5,892 nucleotides of DNA, taken from assembly GCA_030635995.1 (NCBI GenBank), contig DAOVXU010000111.1, positions 1 to 5,892 of the forward strand, in the 5' to 3' direction. Each line of letters opens with the position of its first letter. The stretch's first letter is position 1. This document shows, piece after piece, positions 1 through 5,892 of this stretch. The translations under genes were made by a program, and so were the position numbers. A model generated the notes under the pieces. The model ran no database searches, was not told the origin of the DNA, and saw only the letters and a list, made by a program, of their open reading frames with translations. Source of the DNA: Arcobacter sp. Lineage in GTDB: Bacteria; Campylobacterota; Campylobacteria; Campylobacterales; Arcobacteraceae.

Positions 1-1
1 A

Positions 2-592
2 AATAATGATACGAGTAAAAGTTCCTTAAAAAGATATGAAGAGTTAGTAAATAAAAGTTTTATTTATAAAGAGATGTATCCTACAAGAAATATGAGAGCA
101 GTTATGCAAGATGGAATGGTAGTTGGTGGTCTTAAAATGGGTATTCAACTTCTAACTGGTGGAGGATGTTTATTTGTACCAAAAATTGAAGCTGATAATG
201 AAACAACTAAAAAAGTAAAAGATTTTACAGGTGTTGCATTTAAAGATAGATTTGCAGGTAAATTAGATTTTGATAAAAAACTTACATTTGATAAAGTTAC
301 AGGTGTTTATTTTTCAAAAGCTATGCATGATGAAGTACAAATCCCACATTTACATATTAGTAATGTAGAGCAGTTTCAATCATCAAATATTGAAGAATAT
401 GGATTGGCTTGTGCATCACTTTGTCCTGCTGAAGTTTATGAATTACATATTGATAAACAAGGGAATAAGAATCTACGATTACATGCAGAAAATTGTGTAC
501 ATTGTAAAACTTGTGATATAAAAGCACCAAATGGTGCAATTACATGGACAGCACCTTATGGTGGTGATGGTCCTGATTATAATATGATGTAA
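2..592 (+). CDS. Electron-transfer flavoprotein:quinone oxidoreductase, C-terminal part (5' end outside window)
   Basis: The frame is open to the left edge, so the ATG at 74 is an internal methionine and about 196 C-terminal residues of a usually ~550-residue protein are visible. ETF-QO takes electrons from reduced ETF through FAD and a 4Fe-4S cluster and reduces membrane quinone; it is a monotopic membrane protein. Visible family landmarks are the YPTRN segment, LTFDKVTGVYFS followed by H-D-E-x-Q-x-P-H-L, and the C-terminal ferredoxin-like domain with CPAEVYE and then NCVHCKTCDIK. The likely cluster cysteines are encoded at 422-424, 494-496, 503-505 and 512-514 (C...C-x2-C-x2-C). The protein ends with the typical GGDGPDYNMM-like tail. 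All four cysteines are present, so the cluster domain looks intact. It is the upstream partner of the fused ETF gene, 15 bp away and presumably co-transcribed. FixC-type proteins lack this fused iron-sulfur domain, which argues for a true ETF-QO. Confidence 0.93.
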   Translation, partial: NNDTSKSSLKRYEELVNKSFIYKEMYPTRNMRAVMQDGMVVGGLKMGIQLLTGGGCLFVPKIEADNETTKKVKDFTGVAFKDRFAGKLDFDKKLTFDKVTGVYFSKAMHDEVQIPHLHISNVEQFQSSNIEEYGLACASLCPAEVYELHIDKQGNKNLRLHAENCVHCKTCDIKAPNGAITWTAPYGGDGPDYNMM

Positions 593-607
593 GGGAGAGG
601 TAAAAAT

Positions 608-2575
608 ATGGCTTTAACAATAATTAGTTTAATGAAACAAGTTCCAGTAGCATCTGAAATGAGAATGGGTGATGATGGTTTAATGGATAGAACAAAAGCA
701 AAATCTATTATAAATATAGATTGTGCTTATGGTTTAGAAGCGGGGCTTCAACTTAAAAATGAGATAGAAGATGCTAAACTTATAGTATGTTCAATGGGTC
801 CTCCCTCTTTTACAGAATCTTTAACAAAAGCTCTTGCACTAGGATATGATGAAGCATATCTTTTAAGTGATAGAAAACTTGGAGGTTCTGATACATATGC
901 TACAGGTTTAGCATTAGCTACACTTCTTAAATATCTTGGTTTTGGCAAAGGTCAAAATGAAGATTTTATAATAGTAGCAGGAAGACAAACGAGTGATGGA
1001 GATACAGCTCATGTACCTAGTCAAGTAGCTGAAAATATGGGAATACCACAAGGTACTTTTATAGAAACTGCTAATTATACAGATGGTAGAATTCATGCAA
1101 AAAGAATTATTGAGGGTGGTTATCAAATGATGAGTATGCCTCTTCCTTGTGCTATGAGTTTTACTCCAACAGGTATTGATCCACGAAGACCAAAACTTAG
1201 TGGGGCAATAAAAGCTAGTAATGCAGAAATTAAAATATTTTCTATTGATGATATTGGATTAAGTGATGAGTTTATAGGACTCGGAACTCCAGGAGAAAGT
1301 GGATCACCAACTATTGTATCAAAAGTAGCTACAATTAAAAGTGAAAGAGCACCTGCTAAAATGGCTAAGGGACATACAGAAAATGAACTATTAGAGAGTT
1401 TTTATGCTGATTTTGCAGAGGGTAAAAATAGTTTAGAGGTAAAAGAAAAGAAAGCTAAAAAAGAGAAAGCTAGAGATGAATCTTTAAAAGTTATTGATTT
1501 TAGAAATGGAGCATCTGGTATTTTAACTTGGGCAGAGGTTGTAAAAGGTCAAATATCTAGACCTTCATTAGAGTTATTAACTCCTGCTAGGAATTTAGCT
1601 AATTCTTTAGATGAAGGTACAAAAGTTACTACACTTATCATAGGTAAAGATGTTGGTGAATTAGCAAAAGAGTTAATAGCTTATGGTGCAGATGAAGTTA
1701 TAATAGTTGATGATGAAAGATTAGAAGAGTATAGAATTTTACCATTTAGTGAAACTTTTAAGCAAGTGATAAAAGATATTAATCCAGAAATTGCACTTTT
1801 TGCAGCTACAACAGCAGGTCGTGAATTAGCTCCAAGAATTGGTGTAAAAACAGATTCAGGAGTTACTGCTGATTGTACTGAGCTTATCATTGGTGAACAT
1901 AAACATAGAAATAAACAAACAAAAGAGCAAGTGATATATGCTCCAATATTAGAATCAAGAAGACCCACTTATGGTGAATCTAAACTTGCTACTATTATTG
2001 GATTTGTTTGTCCCCAAATATCAACAGCAAGAGCTGGTACATTTGAAGTACCTACAAAAGATGAATCAAGAGAAGGTAAAATATCAAGTTTCACTCCAAA
2101 TTTAGAGAAAAAAGAGTTTGTATCTGAAATAATTGAAACTGTAATTGGTGAAGCTGGTGGTCAAGCATTATTTGAAGCTGATATTATAGTTGCAGGTGGA
2201 AGAGGAACAGCGTCAGATGATATGAAACTTGTAAAAGATTTAGCTGATGCACTTCAAGAGCAAGGTATAAATGCTCAATGGGCAGCGTCAAGAGTTATGG
2301 TTGATGAAGGTGTATCTGAATATGCTCAACAAATTGGACAAACAGGTAAAACTGTAAGACCAAAAGTTTATATAGCAATTGGTATCTCAGGAGCTGTTCA
2401 ACATATTGCTGGTATTAAAGAATCTGAAATTATTATTGCAATTAACAATAACATTAAAGAGACTATTTTCGCTAATTCTGATTTTGGAATTGTTGGAGAA
2501 TATGAAGATATTTTACCAGAACTTATAGAAAAAGTTAAAAGTGGGTTCACTTTTGGACTTAAAGCTGAAAAGTAA
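608..2575 (+). CDS. etfBA: Fused electron-transfer flavoprotein, EtfB-EtfA (beta-alpha) single polypeptide
   Basis: This 655-residue protein holds both ETF subunits. Residues 1 to ~265 are EtfB (MALTIISLMKQVP start, SMGPP at 62-66, GSDTYAT at 93-99, GRQTSDGDTAHV at 125-136). A Lys/Glu-rich linker lies near 276-293. Residues ~297-655 are EtfA, with SLELLTPARNLA, TADCTEL, and the FAD-binding part GGRGT at 530-534, QIGQTGKTVRP and GISGAVQHIAG. ETF is a soluble electron carrier that binds FAD, and its neighbour ETF-QO is the obvious acceptor partner. GDTA-x-V, together with the GPP and GSDT motifs, resembles NAD-linked, bifurcation-associated EtfB rather than the AMP-binding DDxxQT type; this is by motif comparison from memory. 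Start at 608: a purine-rich AGGGAGAGG lies 7 bases upstream. No in-frame ATG near the linker suggests separate translation of EtfA, so the fusion looks genuine. Oddities: N615 and E631 occupy positions that are usually Asp in EtfA. Confidence 0.93.
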   Translation: MALTIISLMKQVPVASEMRMGDDGLMDRTKAKSIINIDCAYGLEAGLQLKNEIEDAKLIVCSMGPPSFTESLTKALALGYDEAYLLSDRKLGGSDTYATGLALATLLKYLGFGKGQNEDFIIVAGRQTSDGDTAHVPSQVAENMGIPQGTFIETANYTDGRIHAKRIIEGGYQMMSMPLPCAMSFTPTGIDPRRPKLSGAIKASNAEIKIFSIDDIGLSDEFIGLGTPGESGSPTIVSKVATIKSERAPAKMAKGHTENELLESFYADFAEGKNSLEVKEKKAKKEKARDESLKVIDFRNGASGILTWAEVVKGQISRPSLELLTPARNLANSLDEGTKVTTLIIGKDVGELAKELIAYGADEVIIVDDERLEEYRILPFSETFKQVIKDINPEIALFAATTAGRELAPRIGVKTDSGVTADCTELIIGEHKHRNKQTKEQVIYAPILESRRPTYGESKLATIIGFVCPQISTARAGTFEVPTKDESREGKISSFTPNLEKKEFVSEIIETVIGEAGGQALFEADIIVAGGRGTASDDMKLVKDLADALQEQGINAQWAASRVMVDEGVSEYAQQIGQTGKTVRPKVYIAIGISGAVQHIAGIKESEIIIAINNNIKETIFANSDFGIVGEYEDILPELIEKVKSGFTFGLKAEK

Positions 2576-2584
2576 GGGGTAGTT

Positions 2585-3529
2585 ATGGTTGGTAGAAAAG
2601 TTGGAATAGTGGGAGCAGGAGCTGTTGGTGCATCGGCAGCATTTTCATTAGTGATGTTAGGTACTTGTCATGAAGTTATGCTATATGATATTGTGCCTGA
2701 AGTTGCCGTTGGAAAAGCTATAGATATAGGACAAGCTGCAATATATTCACCTAGAGGTACAATAGTAACAGCAGCAAAAAGCCCAGAAGATATGAAGGAC
2801 TGTGATATAGTTGTTATAACTGCTGGAGTTCCTAGAAAAGGTGATATGACAAGAGCTGATCTTTTAAATATTAATGCTGGTATTGTTTCACAAGTTGTTG
2901 ATAATATTATGAAACATTCTCCTAATGCTATAATATTATGTGTATCAAACCCATTAGATATTATGACTTATGTTATACATCAATTAACCAATTGGGATAG
3001 AAGTAGAATTATAGGTATGGCTGGAGCACTTGATGGTGCTAGAATGGCTTATCAGATTCAACAAAAAGTTGGATTTGGTTCAGGTCTTACTCGGGCGATA
3101 GTTTTAGGTGATCATGGGCAAAATATGATTCCTTATCCTGAAATTTCAGCAGTTGGTGGTGTTCCATTAAATCAAGTTCTTGGTCAAGAGGATATGGAAG
3201 ATATTAAACAAAAGACAAGAGATGGTGGTGCAGAGATTGTAGGACATCTTAAAACTTCAGGTTATTATGCTCCAGGTCGTTCTATAGCAGTTATGGTTGA
3301 AGCTATACTTGATGACTCTCGTATTGTTATGCCTTCTTCAGTTTTACTTGATGGTGAATATGGTTATAAAGATGTAACTTTAGGTGTCCCTGTAGTTCTT
3401 GGAGCAAAAGGAATTGAACAAATTATTGAACTTCAACTTGATGATGAGATGAAAGCTAAATTAGATCTATCTGTTAATTCCATAAAAGAGGGTATTGATA
3501 TATTAAAAGATGAAGGTTTTTTTAGTTAA
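2585..3529 (+). CDS. mdh: Malate dehydrogenase, NAD-dependent, LDH-like family
   Basis: Interconverts malate and oxaloacetate with NAD(H) in the cytoplasm (TCA cycle, oxidative or reductive direction). The 314 residues match the normal family length. The nucleotide fold has GAGAVG at 10-15 and D35 at the end of the second strand, which favours NAD over NADP. R84 in GVPRK and R90 are the expected substrate-binding arginines; Arg rather than Gln at the first site indicates malate rather than lactate dehydrogenase. SNPLD at 121-125, D150 and R153 in GALDGAR, and catalytic H176 in LGDHG complete the active site. The stretch after R84-K85 reads GDM where PGM is usual. The start at 2585 is supported by AAGGGG five bases upstream, overlapping the etfBA stop. 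The 9-bp gap means co-transcription with etfBA, and the terminator follows 24 bp after the stop. An ETF operon is an unusual place for mdh. Confidence 0.93.
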   Translation: MVGRKVGIVGAGAVGASAAFSLVMLGTCHEVMLYDIVPEVAVGKAIDIGQAAIYSPRGTIVTAAKSPEDMKDCDIVVITAGVPRKGDMTRADLLNINAGIVSQVVDNIMKHSPNAIILCVSNPLDIMTYVIHQLTNWDRSRIIGMAGALDGARMAYQIQQKVGFGSGLTRAIVLGDHGQNMIPYPEISAVGGVPLNQVLGQEDMEDIKQKTRDGGAEIVGHLKTSGYYAPGRSIAVMVEAILDDSRIVMPSSVLLDGEYGYKDVTLGVPVVLGAKGIEQIIELQLDDEMKAKLDLSVNSIKEGIDILKDEGFFS

Positions 3530-3553
3530 GAAATTAAATGATAATTTAAATTT

Positions 3554-3586
3554 AAAAAAGAGAAGTATTTTTACTTCTCTTTTTTT
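3554..3586 (+). terminator. Rho-independent terminator of the ETF-QO/etfBA/mdh operon
   Basis: A perfect 14-bp inverted repeat pairs 3554-3567 with 3572-3585 around a TTTT loop (3568-3571). The core is the 8-bp stem GAGAAGTA/TACTTCTC, flanked by an A run on the left and a run of seven T at 3580-3586 on the right. It starts 24 bp after the mdh stop codon. Because the A run mirrors the T run, the hairpin could in principle work in both directions, but no gene converges on it in this window. Confidence 0.9.
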
Positions 3587-3608
3587 ATTATAAGAAATAT
3601 TTTTATAG

Positions 3609-3645
3609 CTTATATTAAAATTTAATCTAACTTATACTAAAATTT
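3609..3645 (+). repeat. Direct repeat pair, 15 nt, 22-bp spacing, upstream of nfnA
   Basis: CTTATATTAAAATTT (3609-3623) recurs as CTTATACTAAAATTT (3631-3645), 14 of 15 identical, with starts exactly 22 bp apart, about two helical turns. The shorter word TTATA also occurs at 3588, 3610, 3632 and 3655, spaced 22, 22 and 23 bp. The pair sits between the terminator and the nfnA start, where a promoter must be. It may be a regulator site, part of the phased A/T pattern known for campylobacterial sigma-70 promoters, or chance in a very A/T-rich spacer. Confidence 0.5.
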
Positions 3646-3661
3646 TACATATAATTATAAT
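3633..3661 (+). promoter_or_regulatory. Candidate sigma-70 promoter of the nfnAB operon
   Basis: Three -10-like hexamers are present: TATACT (3633-3638), TATAAT (3650-3655) and TATAAT (3656-3661). No TTGACA-like -35 is visible, which is normal for Campylobacterota. If TATACT is used, the leader would be roughly 30 nt; if the first TATAAT is used, only about 12 nt, just enough for the GGAG site. The third hexamer lies too close to the ATG to give a leader with a ribosome site. Transcription must start here because a strong terminator lies just upstream. Confidence 0.6.
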
Positions 3662-3663
3662 TT

Positions 3664-3667
3664 GGAG
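3664..3667 (+). promoter_or_regulatory. Ribosome binding site that fixes the nfnA start
   Basis: GGAG ends six bases before the ATG at 3674. It would lie inside the coding sequence if the in-frame TTG at 3662 were the start, and that TTG has no purine-rich site ahead of it. The site therefore decides for the ATG. Confidence 0.8.
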
Positions 3668-3673
3668 TTAAGT

Positions 3674-4510
3674 ATGTATAAAATTGTTAAAAAAGAGAAA
3701 ATGGCACATGATTCAATTTATTTAAATGAAATTGAAGCACCTCAGATAGCAAAAAAAGCAAAACCTGGTCAGTTTGTAATCTTAATTGTAGATGAGCAAG
3801 GCGAGCGAGTACCTTTAACTATGGCAGATGTCAATAAAGAGAAAGGGACAATAACTATTATCTATATGATTGTTGGTAAAAGTACTAAAACTTTTAGTAA
3901 TCTTGAAGTGGGTGATGGATATAAAGATGTTGTTGGTCCTTTAGGTGAACCTACCCATATTGAAAAGAAAGGTACTATTGTTTGTGTAGGTGGTGGAACT
4001 GGAACTGCTGTACTTCATCCAATTACAAGAGGTATGTATGAAGCTGGAAATAATGTTATTTCAATAATAGGAGCTCGTAGTAAAGATTATATTATACTCG
4101 AAGATGCGATGAAGAAAGTTTCTCATGAGGTAAGAATATGTACAGATGATGGGAGTAAAGGTAGGCACGGTTTTGTAACTGAAGAGCTAAAAGATATACT
4201 TGAAACTCAAGATGTAGCTGAAGTGGTTGCAATTGGACCAGTACCTATGATGAAATTTGTTTCACTTTTAACTAAAGAATACAATGTCCCAACTACTGTT
4301 AGTTTAAATCCAATTATGATTGATGGAACGGGTATGTGTGGGGGATGTAGAGTTACTATAGGTGGTAAAACTAAATTTGCTTGTGTCGATGGTCCTGAAT
4401 TTGATGGGCATCAAGTTGATTATGATAGTTTAATAAGAAGACTTGGTGCTTACAAAGTGGAAGAGGAACATTCTGAAAATTGTATGCATGATATGTGTAA
4501 TGAAGAGTAA
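3674..4510 (+). CDS. nfnA: NfnA: FAD/2Fe-2S subunit of NADH-dependent reduced ferredoxin:NADP+ oxidoreductase (SudB-like)
   Basis: Small subunit (278 residues, family about 280) of the bifurcating transhydrogenase that couples NADH and reduced ferredoxin to NADPH formation. The start at 3674 gives the family-typical MYKI opening. The FAD domain shows PGQFV at 31-35 and ERVPLTMAD at 44-52; the nucleotide domain has VGGGTGTAVLHPITR at 105-119. The C-terminal 2Fe-2S motif is D217, C222, C225 and C237 (DGTGMCGGC ... ACVDGPEFDGH); known NfnA uses one Asp and three Cys as ligands, and all four are present. Dihydroorotate dehydrogenase electron-transfer subunits (PyrK) are related, but the NfnB gene 11 bp downstream, the Asp ligand position and the absence of pyrD make Nfn the better call. 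The older name is sulfide dehydrogenase subunit beta, so polysulfide reduction is a possible side role. The tail has an extra His/Cys cluster (H266, C270, H272, C275). Confidence 0.9.
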   Translation: MYKIVKKEKMAHDSIYLNEIEAPQIAKKAKPGQFVILIVDEQGERVPLTMADVNKEKGTITIIYMIVGKSTKTFSNLEVGDGYKDVVGPLGEPTHIEKKGTIVCVGGGTGTAVLHPITRGMYEAGNNVISIIGARSKDYIILEDAMKKVSHEVRICTDDGSKGRHGFVTEELKDILETQDVAEVVAIGPVPMMKFVSLLTKEYNVPTTVSLNPIMIDGTGMCGGCRVTIGGKTKFACVDGPEFDGHQVDYDSLIRRLGAYKVEEEHSENCMHDMCNEE

Positions 4511-4521
4511 AGGTATTTATT

Positions 4522-5892
4522 ATGAAACAAATAAAAGATTTAACAAAAAAAGAAAGAAGATCAATTCCTAGACAACAGATGACAGAACGACATCCAAAAC
4601 AAAGAGCTACATATTTTGATGAAGTATCACTTGGATATAGTTTAGTAGAAGCACAATATGAAGCTGCAAGATGTATTCAATGTAAAGACCCAGCTTGTAT
4701 AAAAGCTTGTCCTGTTGGTATTGATATTCCAGGCTTTTTAGAGCAAATTGTTGAAAATAGATTGAATGATTCAATAGATATAGTTTGGGATGCTACGGCA
4801 CTTCCTGCTATTTGTGGAAGAGTTTGTCCTCAAGAGATTCAATGTGAAGAGGTTTGTGTAGTAAGAAATGATAAAAAAGGTAAACCGGCCGTTGGTATTG
4901 GTAACCTTGAGATGTATATAGCTGATTGGGCTAGAAATAATGGTATTAAAAATAAAGTAGAGATTCCACCTTCAACAGGTAAAAAAGTTGCAGTTATAGG
5001 CTCTGGTCCTGCTGGAATTACAGTTGCTGGTGAGTTAGCAAAAAAAGGTCATAAAGTAACAATATTTGAAGCACTTCATCAAGCGGGTGGTGTTTTACTT
5101 TATGGAATACCTGAATTTAGACTTTCAAAAGATATAGTTGCTCATGAATTAAAGCAATTAGATGATTTAGGTGTTGAAATTAAACTAAATAGTGTGGTTG
5201 GTAGAACTTATGACATTGATGAATTATTAGAAGAATATGGATATGACGCTGCATTTATAGGTGTTGGTGCAGGAACACCAAATTTTCTGAATATTCCTGG
5301 TGAAGATTTAAATGGTGTATTTAGTGCAAATGAATATTTAACTAGAGCAAGTCTTATGAAAGCATCTCAATTTCCATATTATGATACACCAATAATTCCT
5401 GGAAAAAATGTTGTAATTTTAGGTGCTGGTAATGTTGCAATGGATTCAGCAAGAACAGCTTTAAGATTAGGAGCTCAATCGGTAAAAATAGTATATCGAA
5501 GAACAAAAGAACAATCTCCTGCATTAGCTAAAGAGATTCATCATGCACAAGAGGAAGGTGTAGAATTTGAATTTTTAACATCACCACTTGAATTTATAGG
5601 TGCTGCTGATGGTAAACTTGCAGGTTTAAGTTGTCAAGTGATGGAACTTGGAGAACCAGATGAAGATGGAAAACAAATATCTATACCAGTTCAAGGTGAA
5701 CATAAATATATTGATTGTGATTTAGCTATTATCTCCATAGGAACTTCTGCAAATCCATTACTAACAAATGTTACAAAAGGTCTAGAGTTAAATGAATGGG
5801 GAAATATTCAAGCAGATTCTCAAACAGGAAAAACAACTAAAAATAAAGTTTGGGCAGGTGGAGATATTACACTTGGTCGAGCAACTGTAATT
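4522..5892 (+). CDS. nfnB: NfnB: FAD/4Fe-4S NADPH-binding subunit of Nfn transhydrogenase (GltA/SudA-like), 3' end outside window
   Basis: Large Nfn subunit, 457 codons to the right edge with no stop; homologues are about 465-480 residues, so only a short tail is missing. The start ATG at 4522 has AAAGG eight bases upstream, overlapping the nfnA stop. The N-terminal domain has PRQQM, eight cysteines in two groups (51, 54, 59, 63 and 98, 102, 108, 112) for two 4Fe-4S clusters, and CGRVCPQE-x-QCE. E105 matches the Glu that, as I recall, replaces one Cys ligand in characterised NfnB. The FAD motif GSGPAG lies at 160-165 with E183; the NADPH site has GAGNVA at 301-306 and YRRT at 325-328, whose arginines suit the 2'-phosphate. 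AGGDITLGRATVI closes the visible part, the usual second FAD contact. The alternative is the small subunit of glutamate synthase (GltD), but the NfnA neighbour and the lack of gltB upstream favour Nfn. Confidence 0.92.
   Translation, partial: MKQIKDLTKKERRSIPRQQMTERHPKQRATYFDEVSLGYSLVEAQYEAARCIQCKDPACIKACPVGIDIPGFLEQIVENRLNDSIDIVWDATALPAICGRVCPQEIQCEEVCVVRNDKKGKPAVGIGNLEMYIADWARNNGIKNKVEIPPSTGKKVAVIGSGPAGITVAGELAKKGHKVTIFEALHQAGGVLLYGIPEFRLSKDIVAHELKQLDDLGVEIKLNSVVGRTYDIDELLEEYGYDAAFIGVGAGTPNFLNIPGEDLNGVFSANEYLTRASLMKASQFPYYDTPIIPGKNVVILGAGNVAMDSARTALRLGAQSVKIVYRRTKEQSPALAKEIHHAQEEGVEFEFLTSPLEFIGAADGKLAGLSCQVMELGEPDEDGKQISIPVQGEHKYIDCDLAIISIGTSANPLLTNVTKGLELNEWGNIQADSQTGKTTKNKVWAGGDITLGRATVI

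Noticed and set aside
74..592. ATG at 74 as the start of a short 172-residue protein
   Set aside because: The frame is open upstream to the left edge and the upstream residues (ending VNKSFIYKEMYPTRN) fit ETF-QO. There is no ribosome site before 74, and a 172-residue piece would lack the FAD domain.
1476..1478. ATG with upstream GAGA in the fusion linker as a separate EtfA start
   Set aside because: It is out of frame with the EtfA domain (offset by one base), so it cannot start a free EtfA.
357..1968. Minus-strand open frames at 357-539, 748-948, 914-1126 and 1681-1968
   Set aside because: All lie opposite strongly recognisable ETF-QO or etfBA sequence, have low-complexity translations without a known motif, and lack ribosome sites. 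They are shadows of the A/T-rich coding strand.
3531..3547. Small inverted repeat AAATTA/TAATTT after mdh
   Set aside because: Only six A/T pairs with a five-base loop; too weak to matter beside the perfect 14-bp terminator just downstream.
3662..3673. TTG at 3662 as the nfnA start
   Set aside because: It would place the GGAG ribosome site inside the gene and add four residues not seen in the family; the ATG at 3674 has correct spacing and the typical MYKI start.
4522..5892. Glutamate synthase small subunit (GltD) for the last gene
   Set aside because: Sequence similarity is shared, but the upstream partner is NfnA and not the large glutamate synthase subunit, so NfnB is the better call.

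Overview
This is an A/T-rich, densely packed bacterial stretch with every gene on the + strand. All five genes encode soluble or quinone-linked redox enzymes. The strong A/T bias (AGA for Arg, TTA/CTT for Leu), TATAAT-like -10 boxes without a recognisable -35, and an ETF:quinone oxidoreductase together with a fused ETF and an LDH-like malate dehydrogenase suggest a Campylobacterota member, perhaps Arcobacter-like. That taxon is an inference from style and gene content. There is no rRNA or other marker gene to confirm it.

Layout. Positions 2-592 hold the C-terminal third of an electron-transfer flavoprotein:quinone oxidoreductase (ETF-QO), which is open at the left edge. Fifteen bases later comes a single 655-codon gene (608-2575) in which EtfB and EtfA are fused head to tail. 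Nine bases after that is an NAD-type, LDH-like malate dehydrogenase (2585-3529). A perfect 14-bp hairpin with a T tract (3554-3586) ends this first operon. A 132-bp A/T-only-looking intergenic region carries the terminator and then a promoter zone with a 15-nt near-perfect direct repeat at 22-bp spacing. A second operon follows: nfnA (3674-4510) and nfnB (4522 to the right edge, probably lacking only the last few residues). These are the two subunits of NADH-dependent reduced ferredoxin:NADP+ oxidoreductase.

How the genes may work together. The fused ETF would pass electrons from flavin dehydrogenases or NADH to ETF-QO and on to the quinone pool. Malate dehydrogenase links NAD(H) to malate/oxaloacetate, and NfnAB balances NADH, NADPH and ferredoxin. 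The EtfB half carries the sequence signature of the NAD-linked, bifurcation-associated ETFs rather than the AMP-binding type, so two potentially bifurcating flavoprotein systems lie side by side. That makes the window look like a redox-balancing locus. The individual family assignments are secure; the joint function is inference.

No RNA gene, mobile element, CRISPR array or foreign-looking island was seen. The most unusual points are the fused, bifurcation-like ETF beside a full ETF-QO, substitutions at normally conserved acidic positions in its EtfA half, a changed substrate-loop motif in the malate dehydrogenase, and the phased repeat upstream of nfnA.
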